Assembly (NCBI GenBank): GCA_015272215.1
Contig: JACYMD010000101.1
Span: 32,090 to 96,089, forward strand
Source: Rivularia sp. T60_A2020_040
Lineage (GTDB): Bacteria; Cyanobacteriota; Cyanobacteriia; Cyanobacteriales; Nostocaceae
Direction: 5' to 3'
DNA length: 64,000 nucleotides
The position numbers and the translations under genes are program-made. Positions 1 to 7,528 of the stretch are shown here, piece by piece. The notes under the pieces are model-generated. The model worked only from the letters and a program-made list of their open reading frames with translations, was not told where the DNA came from and did not search any database. Positions within the stretch are counted from its first letter, which is position 1, and every line of letters begins with the position of its first letter.

Positions 1-233
1 ACGATGCAATCGAAAAGTTACTTGACAAAACCTTACCTGGTTTTGGTGAAATATTTCGCTATTTGAGCTACCAAGAAATAGGTTCCAGAGCAATCGCTTC
101 TCGTGCTGTTGCTGGTATTTATCAACAGAAATTAATATTTTCTCTTCCCGGTTCTAGCAATGCTGTAGAATTAGCAATGAAAAAGTTGATAGTACCCGAA
201 TTAATTCATTTAGTTGGACAGATTAAAAGTTAG
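1..233 (+). CDS. moaB: MoaB/Mog-type molybdenum cofactor biosynthesis protein, C-terminal fragment
   Basis: Only the last 76 codons are in the window, because the 5' end lies beyond the left edge. The reading frame starts at base 3 and ends at TAG 231-233. The peptide has the features of the MoaB/MogA fold: LPGFGEIFRYLS followed by IGSRAIASRAVAG and then the LPGS turn, which in this family forms the molybdopterin-binding pocket. MoaB-type proteins act in the cytoplasm in molybdenum cofactor synthesis, around the adenylylation step before molybdate insertion. The family is clear. Whether it is called MoaB or MogA cannot be settled from a fragment. It is followed by a repeat-filled gap. Confidence 0.85.
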   Translation, partial: DAIEKLLDKTLPGFGEIFRYLSYQEIGSRAIASRAVAGIYQQKLIFSLPGSSNAVELAMKKLIVPELIHLVGQIKS

Positions 234-406
234 AAGTTATAGGATTTTAGATTTTGGATTTTAGATTTTGGATTAGAAGAGTTACTCCCTTCCCGGCAGA
301 AGATTAATGATTAAAAAACCTTACTAGACGCAGAGTACACAGAGGCAAGAGGTAAAGAGGAATAGGTCATTTTTCAGCGGGATAGGAGTAGTACCACCGG
401 AGTTAG

Positions 407-467
407 AGAAGTCGGGTTTTTACAATCAATATCCCTAACACCACAAAATTGCCATAAAAACCCGACA
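407..467. repeat. AAGTCGGGTTTTT inverted repeat, copy 1
   Basis: The left arm AGAAGTCGGGTTTTTA pairs with the right arm ATAAAAACCCGAC around a loop of about 30 bases. The same arms with unrelated loops recur at 24376-24439, 45828-45891 and 61846-61903, and in degenerate form at 28159-28230. Placed between convergent genes it could work as a bidirectional terminator, but that is inference. Confidence 0.75.
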
Positions 468-483
468 TATTCCCTACGAAAAA

Positions 484-613
484 TATAGCGGTTTTCACTT
501 GGGTGCAATACAAATTTTACCTCACCCCGCCCTCCGGGCACCCCTCTCCTAATATACGGAGAGGGGAAGGGGGTGAGGTTTTAGTGTATTGAACTCAACT
601 GAAATTTGCTATA
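484..613. repeat. 130-bp MITE-like palindromic element, copy 1
   Basis: It begins TATAGCGGTTTTCACTTGGG and ends GAAATTTGCTATA, giving short terminal inverted repeats (TATAGC/GCTATA). The centre is a strong palindrome in which CCTCACCCC pairs with GGGGTGAGG and CCCCTCTCC pairs with GGAGAGGGG. A nearly identical 129-bp copy lies at 44412-44540. It carries no open reading frame of note, so if it moves it must do so in trans. Confidence 0.8.
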
Positions 614-721
614 AAGTATCGGTTTTGTAACTGCTTTAATTGAAAAACAATCCTCACTATACGCAAGGATTGTTTAAATTAATGCTTCAAATTAAACTTA
701 TTCAATTGTGTTCAAAAAAAC

Positions 722-1825
722 CTACATTTTAGTAATTACAAAAGCTACAACAGCTAATATTGCAGCGATAATGTAAAATACGGCAACTACTTGCAATTCA
801 GACCAACCAGACAGTTCTAGATGGTGGTGTAAAGGTGCCATTTTGAACAATCGTTTACCTTTACCATCTGGTCCTTTTGTAGCTTTGTAGTAACTTACCT
901 GTGCCATTACTGAAAGCGTTTCTACAAAGAATATACCGCTCAGGATAAACAGCGCGACCAAAGTATTAGACAACAGGGCAACTGCTGCCATTCCTCCACC
1001 TAACGCTAGAGAACCTGTATCACCCATAAACACCCGTGCTGGGTTGCGGTTGTGCGCTAGAAATCCCACACAAGCACCGCTGAAAGATGCACAAAAAACC
1101 ATCAATTCGGGTGAAGCAGGTGAAACAATCGCACCCAATACTAACAATGCGATCGCAGCAGTACCAGCCGCTAAACCATCAACACCGTCAGTTAAATTTG
1201 TGGCATTACTTTCTGCCACCATTACGAAGCCAGATAAAGGCAAAAATAACAACCACCCTAAAGGCAAGGAAAAGCCCAAAGGAAAAGCAATACTTGTAAT
1301 CGTCAAAGGCTGACTAATAAATAACCAGCCACAAAAAGCCACTGCGAAACCAACTTGTAAAGCCAGCTTCATTTTAGGTGAAATACCTTTATTCGATTTA
1401 CGACGAAGAATTTGCCAATCGTCAATCCAACCCACAAACCCATAACTTAATGTCAAAGCTGACACCGCAAGAGTTTTGGCAGCAAAACCGGATAAGACAC
1501 AAGCAACCGCGATCGCAACGGGAACAAAGAATATTCCTCCCATTGTAGGGGTACCGGCTTTCTTTAAATGGGCTTGGGGACCATCCTCACGAATAATTTG
1601 ACCAGCCTTAAGCCTTTGTAGCCAAGGAACAGCCCAAAAGCCCAATCCAGCAGCAATCAAAGCCGATATCAATAATGGTAGGGTTAAAGAGGTTCCTTGC
1701 CAGGGAGAGCGAGAAGCAACTCCATCTAAAACTAGTGCTGTTGTACCTAGTCCTATACTTAACAAAGAAACCAAACGGATACCACTCAGGTTCAAACCTT
1801 GGTTTGGAGATAATTTAGCGTCCAC
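722..1825 (-). CDS. mraY: Phospho-N-acetylmuramoyl-pentapeptide-transferase
   Basis: MraY transfers phospho-MurNAc-pentapeptide from UDP to undecaprenyl phosphate in the plasma membrane, making lipid I for peptidoglycan. The 367-residue protein has about ten hydrophobic segments and the family's polar motifs: HLKKAGTPTMGG near 87-97, the aspartate pair D135-D136 (GWIDDW), SNATNLTDGVDGLA near 206-219, MGDTGSLALGG at 267-277, and the triple histidine PLHHHLE near 335. The usual length is 320-370. The N-terminus is longer than in E. coli, as is usual in cyanobacteria. The gene stands alone and converges on moaB. Confidence 0.96.
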   Translation of the reverse strand: MDAKLSPNQGLNLSGIRLVSLLSIGLGTTALVLDGVASRSPWQGTSLTLPLLISALIAAGLGFWAVPWLQRLKAGQIIREDGPQAHLKKAGTPTMGGIFFVPVAIAVACVLSGFAAKTLAVSALTLSYGFVGWIDDWQILRRKSNKGISPKMKLALQVGFAVAFCGWLFISQPLTITSIAFPLGFSLPLGWLLFLPLSGFVMVAESNATNLTDGVDGLAAGTAAIALLVLGAIVSPASPELMVFCASFSGACVGFLAHNRNPARVFMGDTGSLALGGGMAAVALLSNTLVALFILSGIFFVETLSVMAQVSYYKATKGPDGKGKRLFKMAPLHHHLELSGWSELQVVAVFYIIAAILAVVAFVITKM

Positions 1826-1905
1826 GGAAATTTCCCTTCACTCCACACTAATTAAAAATCACACACACTCAGCACGTTATTTGTGCTAATTTCCGTCCTC
1901 ACGAG

Positions 1906-2154
1906 CTACTCTTCATCTGGGATTACATCATCGTCATCGTCATCGTCATCGAACTCGTAATCCCCGACACCTTCCTCAATACCCATCAAGGAATTTATGT
2001 CTTGTTCTTGCTCTTTCACTTGCGGTTCTACTGGATCGCGGGATATTAAACGTCCATTTGCTTGTAACCAGTCCAATAGGGACGGTTCTTGTTTTAATGG
2101 AATTACAGATGCTCTCCGGCTACGGGGAACTTCATATAAAGGAGAATTTAACAT
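1906..2154 (-). CDS. DUF3134 family protein with poly-aspartate tail
   Basis: This 82-residue acidic protein resembles the cyanobacterial DUF3134 family, with a basic N-terminal part (PRSRRASVIPLKQEPSLLDWL) followed by an acidic half. No function is known to me. The C-terminus has a run of eight or more aspartates, encoded by a GAT/GAC trinucleotide tract at about 1930-1950 that could change length by slippage. It lies 80 bases upstream of mraY on the same strand, so co-transcription is possible. The family call is from recall of its N-terminal sequence. Confidence 0.75.
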   Translation of the reverse strand: MLNSPLYEVPRSRRASVIPLKQEPSLLDWLQANGRLISRDPVEPQVKEQEQDINSLMGIEEGVGDYEFDDDDDDDDVIPDEE

Positions 2155-2400
2155 AGAGACGATAATAAAAAGAGTAAAGAACTAACTTGACATTAAGAGT
2201 CTATCACTTGATACAGGAGATTTTAGTTATTCATTCAACTATGTTGTTGAGAAACCAGGCTAAAAAACTCCTTCTTTAAGATTGCTTCAGGTTGTAGCTA
2301 TATATTCCTTACATTTCGTTTTTGTATGGAGCTATACACATAAGAATAGGCATCTTTAATTTGGTTTGAATTTGTAAACCTAAATGAGGTTATAGCACGG

Positions 2401-2982
2401 ATGAGAAAAACTGCTTTATTAGAAGTAATTGCAGGAAAAAATCTTGGTATTAAGGCGAGCGACACAGATAAACAAGCTATTTTATCGGCGATCGCCTATT
2501 TAGAAGATTTAAACCCTACACCCAACCCCTTAGAAGCTAGCGAATTGTTAGACGGTAACTGGCGATTACTATATACCTCTAGTTCAGAGTTATTAAATAT
2601 TAACCGCATACCGCTAGCCAATCTAAATAAAATTTATCAGTGTATTCGAGTAAAAACAAATAGCATTTATAACATTGCTGAAATAAATGGTCTACCATTT
2701 CTTGAAGGCTTAGTTTGCGCCGTTGCAAAATTTGAAACAGTTTCCCGGAATCGAGTTCAAGTCAAGTTTGAACGTTCAATAATCGGTTTACAACGTTTAC
2801 TAAACTACAAATATCCAGGAAGTTTTATCGAAGCCATTGAATCGGGAAAGAAATTTTTTCCAATTGATTTTCCGATTACAAATAACGAACAGCAGGGATG
2901 GTTAGACATTACTTACCTAGATCGCGATCTGCGGATTGGCAGAGGAAACAAGGGAAGTGTTTTTGTATTGACCAAATCATGA
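2401..2982 (+). CDS. PAP/fibrillin family protein
   Basis: The 193-residue protein fits the plastid-lipid-associated protein/fibrillin family, which is lipocalin-like and in cyanobacteria and plastids associates with thylakoids or lipid bodies. Visible family features are the LLDGNWRLLYTSS motif near 48-60, the central beta-rich section (QVKFERSIIGLQ), and the C-terminal DITYLDRDLRIGRGNKGSVFVL, the usual end of the domain. There is no signal peptide or membrane segment. It starts at an ATG after an AT-rich leader and stands as a single gene. The family is fairly sure; its ligand is unknown. Confidence 0.85.
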   Translation: MRKTALLEVIAGKNLGIKASDTDKQAILSAIAYLEDLNPTPNPLEASELLDGNWRLLYTSSSELLNINRIPLANLNKIYQCIRVKTNSIYNIAEINGLPFLEGLVCAVAKFETVSRNRVQVKFERSIIGLQRLLNYKYPGSFIEAIESGKKFFPIDFPITNNEQQGWLDITYLDRDLRIGRGNKGSVFVLTKS

Positions 2983-3070
2983 AATATTTCATAAATATTT
3001 ATTCATGACTACTCGCGAAAAACTTATTTCATAAATGCCACTTTGTCAAGGGGGTGAGACACTGCATTTT

Positions 3071-3114
3071 GTAATTGGTAATTGGTAATTGGTAATTGGT
3101 AATTGGTAATTGGG
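3071..3114. repeat. STRR heptamer tandem repeat (TAATTGG)n
   Basis: About six contiguous copies of the heptamer TAATTGG lie between the fibrillin-like gene and psaE. Contiguous degenerate heptamers of this kind are a known feature of heterocystous cyanobacteria. The copies have no spacers between them. Confidence 0.9.
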
Positions 3115-3278
3115 AATCACCAACAACCATCTACTAACCACCATCTACTAACAACAAACTTAAATATTTCTAGACAAATAACTTAACAAACCCTCTTGCG
3201 GAGACCTTCAAGTTGTAAAGTGAAATCAATCAGCCCTGCATGAAAAGCAGTCTTACAATTAAAGAGGGATATTCGATT

Positions 3279-3653
3279 ATGGTTCAACGTGGTTCTAAAG
3301 TACGTGTTCTCCGCCGGGAATCCTACTGGTATCAAGATGTAGGAACCGTGGCTACTGTCGATAAAAGCGGCATTATCTATCCAGTAATTGTTCGCTTCGA
3401 TAAAGTTAATTACTCCGGTATCAACACCAATAACTTTGCAGAAGATGAGTTAATTGAAATTGGAACACCCTCAGCTAAAGGCAAAAAATCTACTCCTACA
3501 GCTTCTGGTGGCAAGCAAACACCGATAGAACCAGGTATCCGTAAAACTGGACAAGGTACCCAACCTACTGGCAAGACAACCGCTCAGCCAGAATCTGCGG
3601 AAGCTAACGTTCAAAAAGAAGGTACTCCAAATCAAGGAACCGAATCACGTTAG
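3279..3653 (+). CDS. psaE: Photosystem I subunit IV (PsaE) with long C-terminal extension
   Basis: PsaE is the stromal-side photosystem I subunit that helps ferredoxin dock and supports cyclic electron flow. Residues 1-62 are the canonical SH3-like PsaE core, starting [20 protein letters not shown] and including [17 protein letters not shown] and the end FAEDELIEI. The start chosen is the ATG at 3279, because the family begins MVQRGS and an AAAGAGGG ribosome site sits at 3261-3268; an in-frame ATG at 3240 would add 13 alien residues. Odd: about 60 further residues rich in Gly, Thr, Gln, Pro and Lys follow, whereas the family usually stops near 70. The stop is three bases before mutM. Confidence 0.95.
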   Translation: MVQRGSKVRVLRRESYWYQDVGTVATVDKSGIIYPVIVRFDKVNYSGINTNNFAEDELIEIGTPSAKGKKSTPTASGGKQTPIEPGIRKTGQGTQPTGKTTAQPESAEANVQKEGTPNQGTESR

Positions 3654-3656
3654 GTT

Positions 3657-4553
3657 GTGCCAGAATTACCTGAAGTTGAAACAGTACGACGGGGTTTAAA
3701 TCAATTAACCCTGAAACGCAAAATTACGGGAGGTGATGTGTTGCTCGATCGCACTATTGCCTACCCGTTTTCTGCTGAGGATTTTCTCAACGGTATTAAA
3801 GAAAGGGAAATAGTATCTTGGCATCGTCGCGGTAAGTATCTGATTGCAGAACTTACTTCCATGGTAGAAGAGGACAAGGTGACAAGGGGACAAGGGGACA
3901 AGGAAGAAAAATCTCTCTCCCTCTCCCCCTCCCTGGGTGTTCATTTACGAATGACTGGACAATTGTTGTGGTTGCATCGAGATCAACTTTTGCACAAGCA
4001 TACGCGGGTGAGGTTATTCTTTGGTGAGGAATGGGAATTGCGCTTCGTCGATCAACGTACTTTTGGTCAAATGTGGTGGGTTCCTCCAAAGGTAGAAACA
4101 CAAAGTATTATTACTGGATTAGCAAAACTTGCAGCAGATCCTTTTTCAAAGGAATTCACTGTAGAGTATCTTGCCAACAAACTAAAAAATCGCCGTCGCG
4201 CTATTAAAACAGGTTTGTTAGATCAATCTGTAGTGGCAGGAGTGGGTAACATTTATGCAGATGAAGCATTGTTTTTGAGTGGAATACGACCAGAAACACT
4301 GTGCATAAATTTGCAACTAGAACAAATAGAGCGTCTTCACTCTAGTATTATTCAAGTTTTAAAAACCAGTATTGAAGCTGGAGGTACTACCTTCAGTAAT
4401 TTCCTCAATGTAAAAGGCGTAAATGGTAACTATGCTCATGTGGCTTGGGTTTATAATCGCACGGGAGAACCTTGTCGAGTTTGCAGCCATCCCATCGAAC
4501 GAATTAAATTAGCAGGAAGATCCAGTCATTTTTGTCCGCAGTGTCAGAAGTAG
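3657..4553 (+). CDS. mutM: Formamidopyrimidine-DNA glycosylase (Fpg/MutM) with repeat-derived insertion
   Basis: MutM excises 8-oxoguanine and formamidopyrimidines and cleaves the abasic site. It starts at GTG 3657; the catalytic Pro2 and Glu3 are present in MPELPEVETVRRGL. Lys60 lies in the RRGKYLI motif. The H2TH segment (VAGVGNIYADEALFLSGI) and the C-terminal zinc finger (CRVC...CPQC) are intact. Length is 298 residues against about 270-275 usual. The excess is an insertion at about residues 69-91 (nucleotides 3861-3929) encoded by GACAAGGGGACAAGG-type intergenic repeat. It falls between two beta strands, in a loop where length change may be tolerated. It follows psaE by three bases, so translational coupling is likely. 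Confidence 0.95.
   Translation: MPELPEVETVRRGLNQLTLKRKITGGDVLLDRTIAYPFSAEDFLNGIKEREIVSWHRRGKYLIAELTSMVEEDKVTRGQGDKEEKSLSLSPSLGVHLRMTGQLLWLHRDQLLHKHTRVRLFFGEEWELRFVDQRTFGQMWWVPPKVETQSIITGLAKLAADPFSKEFTVEYLANKLKNRRRAIKTGLLDQSVVAGVGNIYADEALFLSGIRPETLCINLQLEQIERLHSSIIQVLKTSIEAGGTTFSNFLNVKGVNGNYAHVAWVYNRTGEPCRVCSHPIERIKLAGRSSHFCPQCQK
3861..3929. repeat. Intragenic copy of the GGGGACAAGG low-complexity repeat in mutM
   Basis: The tract reads as GACAAGGTGACAAGGGGACA, then purine-rich and CTCTCCCTC-rich sequence. The same CCCCTTGTCTCC / GGAGACAAGGGG vocabulary fills intergenic DNA near 17961, 18650, 22500 and 40945. Here it keeps the reading frame and adds about 23 residues to MutM. Confidence 0.8.
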
Positions 4554-4834
4554 GAATGGGGGGATGGGGAGATGGGGGGAAGTTAAAAAGTAAATCAGCC
4601 CCCGACTTAATGCTTCATAAAAATGAAATATGCTGTATGTATTTGAACGCAGAGGAGCGCAAAGGTATACGCAGAGGGAGACAGAGTTTTTGAAACACAG
4701 ATGTTCAATAATTCCAATGTAAGAGGAAAAGACATTAATCTAAAATCCAAAATCTAAAATCCAAAATCGATTGTCCTTTAAAGCGAGTTACAATTCTGGG
4801 TAAAAATAATCGAATTTATTAAAGGGGAACATTT
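4554..4834. other. Intergenic region between mutM and ndhO with repeats
   Basis: It contains a G-rich GGGGGATGGGGAGATGGGG tract right after the mutM stop, a copy of the AACGCAGAGGAGCGCAAAGG repeat at 4646-4681 (second copy at 12106-12148), and CTAAAATCC/CAAAATC STRR units at about 4738-4770. No gene is seen. Confidence 0.65.
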
Positions 4835-5050
4835 ATGGCTGTGAAAAAAGGAGCGATGGTTCGTGCTATCCGCGAAAAGCTGGAAAATAGTTTGGAAGCG
4901 CAAGCGAGTGATTCTCGTTTTCCCTCCTATCTGTTTGAAAGTGAAGGGGAGATTTTGGATGTCAAAGGTGATTATGCTTTGGTGAAGTTCGGAAAAGTGC
5001 CTACACCTAATATGTGGTTACGTATGGATCAATTAGAAGAATTTAAATAA
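4835..5050 (+). CDS. ndhO: NAD(P)H-quinone oxidoreductase subunit O
   Basis: NdhO is a small peripheral subunit of the cyanobacterial NDH-1 complex in the thylakoid membrane, involved in cyclic electron flow and respiration. The 71-residue protein is the usual length. It has the recognisable start [19 protein letters not shown] and end [17 protein letters not shown]. The central [17 protein letters not shown] is a small beta barrel. AAAGGGGA lies just before the ATG as ribosome site. The gene is monocistronic, with a clear intrinsic terminator downstream at 5135-5165. Confidence 0.96.
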   Translation: MAVKKGAMVRAIREKLENSLEAQASDSRFPSYLFESEGEILDVKGDYALVKFGKVPTPNMWLRMDQLEEFK

Positions 5051-5134
5051 CTTTTAGCCTGCTAATGAAGTTATGTTCCTTGCTATAGAGGCTTTTAGAT
5101 ATACCTTCTGAGGATTTAAATATATAAACAAACG

Positions 5135-5165
5135 CGATACTTAGTGATTAAGTGTCGTTTTTTTT
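5135..5165 (+). terminator. Rho-independent terminator of ndhO
   Basis: The arm CGATACTTA (5135-5143) pairs with TAAGTGTCG (5149-5157), nine pairs including one G-T, around a five-base loop. Eight T residues follow at 5158-5165. It sits 85 bases after the ndhO stop. Confidence 0.88.
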
Positions 5166-5295
5166 GTAGATAAAAATACTGTTTAAAGAAATTAATATAA
5201 AATGCCCTGATGTTGTTTATCATACCCCGAAAACACTGATGACTAGATTATTGTAGATAGTGAAGTAAAATTATTAACTTTAAATTTAACCCTCA

Positions 5296-6270
5296 ATGGT
5301 ACTAAGAAGAAGTCGTTTGCAGAGTAAGAAAACTCAGTCTAAAAGTTCTGCTTCCAAGGCTAAAGCTCAAACTAGCACTGGCAAAGCAAAAGTCAAAAGT
5401 AGCATCAAAAAACCGAAGTCTGAAACTTTAGCTGTAGAAGAAACTTCCGTTTCCAATAATGCTCCGGAAATTGAAGTAAAAAATACAAATAAAAAGGCTG
5501 TTAGTAAAATCAAACCTACTGGCACCATCGTAGAAAAAGCTAAAGCTACAACAAAGAAAGTTGCTAGCACCAAGGTAGAGCAAGCGAAATCTTCTCCTAA
5601 GAAAGTAGAAAAAACTGCTACTACTACCAAAGTAGAGAAAGCGAAACCTTCTACTAAGAAAGTCGAAAAAACTGCTGTTACTACTAAGGTAGAAAAAGCT
5701 AAATCTACGACAAAAGTTGCTAGTAAAACAAAACCCGCTAGCACTGTTAAAAAGGTAAAAGCACAAACACCTGTATCTACTAGCATCGATAAGTCTGAAA
5801 CTACTATCAAGAAAGCTGCTAGCAAAACTAAAGTTACTACGACTTCAGTTGCCAAAGCTAAAACTACTACTAAGAAAGTTACAACCAAGAGAAATCAAGA
5901 TGAAACTCGGTTGCTTTTAGCTTTGTGGGATTTAGGAGGAACAAAAACTGAAGTTAAAACAACAGAAGTAACTGGTAGTGTACAACGCAAAAATGAGAAA
6001 GCAGGAGATTATACTTCTGTTCTCAGAAAGCTAGAAAAAGCTGGTGCTATTACCAGTAAGCGTAAAAGTAAAGTTGAAACTGTTCAGTTAACCGATAAAG
6101 GTTTACAGATGCTGAATGAACAACTTAAAACTCTTGATTTTCAATTTTATGGAAAACAAGTTGGAAGTAAAGTTGCAAGTAAGTTTGTTGGTGGGTTGCT
6201 TAAATGGATACGAGAAATCAACGGTGCAGCATTTGTTTCTACGGTAGAGCAATCAGAAATTGCAGCTTAA
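5296..6270 (+). CDS. Histone H1-like lysine-rich protein with C-terminal winged-helix domain
   Basis: The 324-residue protein has two parts. Residues 1 to about 200 are Lys/Ala/Thr/Ser/Val-rich and built from degenerate units such as KVEKAKPSTKKVEKTAVTTK, much like bacterial H1-like DNA-binding tails. Residues about 203-320 form a predicted winged helix (TRLLLALWDLGGTKTEVK... YTSVLRKLEKAGAI... VQLTDKGLQML) closely resembling the N-terminal domain of the protein at 6839-7492. No catalytic motif is seen. Nucleic-acid binding is inference from charge and the domain. It lies 568 bases upstream of the ATPase-nuclease operon on the same strand. It could be a nucleoid protein unrelated to that operon, or a partner or regulator. 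Confidence 0.6.
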   Translation: MVLRRSRLQSKKTQSKSSASKAKAQTSTGKAKVKSSIKKPKSETLAVEETSVSNNAPEIEVKNTNKKAVSKIKPTGTIVEKAKATTKKVASTKVEQAKSSPKKVEKTATTTKVEKAKPSTKKVEKTAVTTKVEKAKSTTKVASKTKPASTVKKVKAQTPVSTSIDKSETTIKKAASKTKVTTTSVAKAKTTTKKVTTKRNQDETRLLLALWDLGGTKTEVKTTEVTGSVQRKNEKAGDYTSVLRKLEKAGAITSKRKSKVETVQLTDKGLQMLNEQLKTLDFQFYGKQVGSKVASKFVGGLLKWIREINGAAFVSTVEQSEIAA

Positions 6271-6838
6271 CTATCAAACGGTGTGAATGTGTTCAGAGTG
6301 TTCCCTATTAACTGTGTGATGAGTTAGGAATGAATTGAAGGTAAAGAAGGCTGTAGGTTTTCGGAAAAGCGACGAATATAAAGCAAACTAATGAAATAAC
6401 CAGGGTTAGATAGATATCTTAGTTTGCTTTTGATCGATATGATGACTCGGCAAGTTTTTGGCTATTATTTTCTCATCAAGTTGGTGCTTTGTGCGATTGG
6501 TATTGTGTGCATCTAAACCTCTATTTCGGATAATTTTATTATTATCTACCACGCTATTTTTAACGATAAAGAAACGCAGATTACACGATTGAATGCAATG
6601 TTTAAACAGTGCTTATTTCGGGCGAATTTGGGTGCATTTTCGCCCTGGATTGTTGTATTTTGTAGATTTTGCTGATTAATTATTTAACTCTATTTAACTA
6701 ATTAAACCATTATCAATATATTTATTTATCCATATTGAATGCATTAGATATATTTAAGTACTTTTTTGCAACAAAGCGGTTAAATAGGATAACCTAAGTG
6801 TAATATATAATACGTATAAAAATATAGAAGTAAAAATA
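6271..6838. other. 568-bp AT-rich intergenic region upstream of the ATPase-nuclease operon
   Basis: No gene is visible. A stem of about 11 bases, AAGCAAACTA (6381-6390) with TAGTTTGCTT (6420-6429), encloses a loop of about 29 bases and is followed by TTG. It may terminate the upstream gene. The last 150 bases are very AT-rich and should hold the promoter of the downstream operon, but no box can be assigned with confidence. Confidence 0.5.
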
Positions 6839-7492
6839 ATGACTGACACAAATAAAACTCGTATTCTACTGGCTTTGTGGGCATTAGGGGGAACGAAGCA
6901 GGAAGTAAAAAAAGGAGATATTAGGAAGCGAATTGTCTCTAAAGGGAAGAAAATAGCAGATTATAACCAAATTTTCCAGCAATTGGAGAAAGACAACGCG
7001 ATCGCAATTTCCAAAAAAGGATTTTCTTTAGAATCTCCCAAGGGTTTAGAACTCCTCGGTGAAGGCTTGAAAAGTGATGATTTTAGATTTGAAGGGACAA
7101 TTGTCGGAACTTGGGCTGCAAATGCTTTGCTGAGGTGGATTGGAGAGGTTGAGAGTAGTGCTAATTTTGCACCTGCACCGCAAAATGGAAAATCTTTAAA
7201 TAATGCGATTGCGTCTTATCAGGAGTTTGAGAAAACTACCCTTGAGGTTTACGAGAATTTGAACCGAGATTACAACTTCAATAACTTGGTGCCAATTTAC
7301 AGGATTAGGAGAGAAATTGGCGAGCGCGTTTCTCGTAAACAGTTCAGTGAGTGGCTGTTAGAGATGCAAGCAGAGGATATTTTTCAACTCGAAGGTGGAA
7401 GTGTAGAAGATAGTGCTGCGGACAAAATAGAAGATTCTATCACTACTGAATTAGATGGATTGCGTTGCTACGCTTCCAAATTGCAAAGCTAA
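6839..7492 (+). CDS. Winged-helix protein, first gene of the ATPase-nuclease operon
   Basis: The 217-residue protein begins TRILLALWALGGTKQEVKKGDIRKR; residues about 4-100 match the C-terminal winged helix of the 5296-6270 product. A second helical/winged-helix-like region follows at about 150-217 (NNLVPIYRIRREIGERVSRKQFSEWL... AEDIFQL). No nuclease or ATPase residues are seen. It is 36 bases upstream of the ATPase gene and should be co-transcribed. A DNA-binding adaptor or sensor for the ATPase is a reasonable inference. I do not recognise a named family. Confidence 0.6.
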   Translation: MTDTNKTRILLALWALGGTKQEVKKGDIRKRIVSKGKKIADYNQIFQQLEKDNAIAISKKGFSLESPKGLELLGEGLKSDDFRFEGTIVGTWAANALLRWIGEVESSANFAPAPQNGKSLNNAIASYQEFEKTTLEVYENLNRDYNFNNLVPIYRIRREIGERVSRKQFSEWLLEMQAEDIFQLEGGSVEDSAADKIEDSITTELDGLRCYASKLQS

Positions 7493-7528
7493 ATATTTTT
7501 TTCCTCACATATTCAATGTTAAAAAAAC

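Larger units (their letters stand above)
234..721. other. 488-bp intergenic region filled with dispersed repeats
   Basis: No gene is visible. The stretch contains an STRR-like run built on GGATTTTAGATTTT (about 241-275), a CGCAGAG-type repeat (about 330-360), a long inverted repeat of the AAGTCGGGTTTTT family (407-467) and the MITE-like element at 484-613. The genes on either side are convergent, moaB on the plus strand and mraY on the minus strand, so the inverted repeats lie where both transcripts should terminate. Confidence 0.7.

Noticed and set aside
3240..3278. Longer PsaE starting at ATG 3240
   Set aside because: It would add 13 residues not found in PsaE, and the ribosome site AAAGAGGG is placed for the ATG at 3279.
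3705..4101. Minus-strand frames across the mutM insertion
   Set aside because: They owe their length to the low-complexity repeat and lie wholly inside the confident mutM gene.
5367..5888. Long minus-strand hydrophobic frames opposite the lysine-rich repeats
   Set aside because: They are the mirror of AAA/ACT-rich codons in the H1-like gene, giving Phe/Val/Leu-rich nonsense with no family match or ribosome site.
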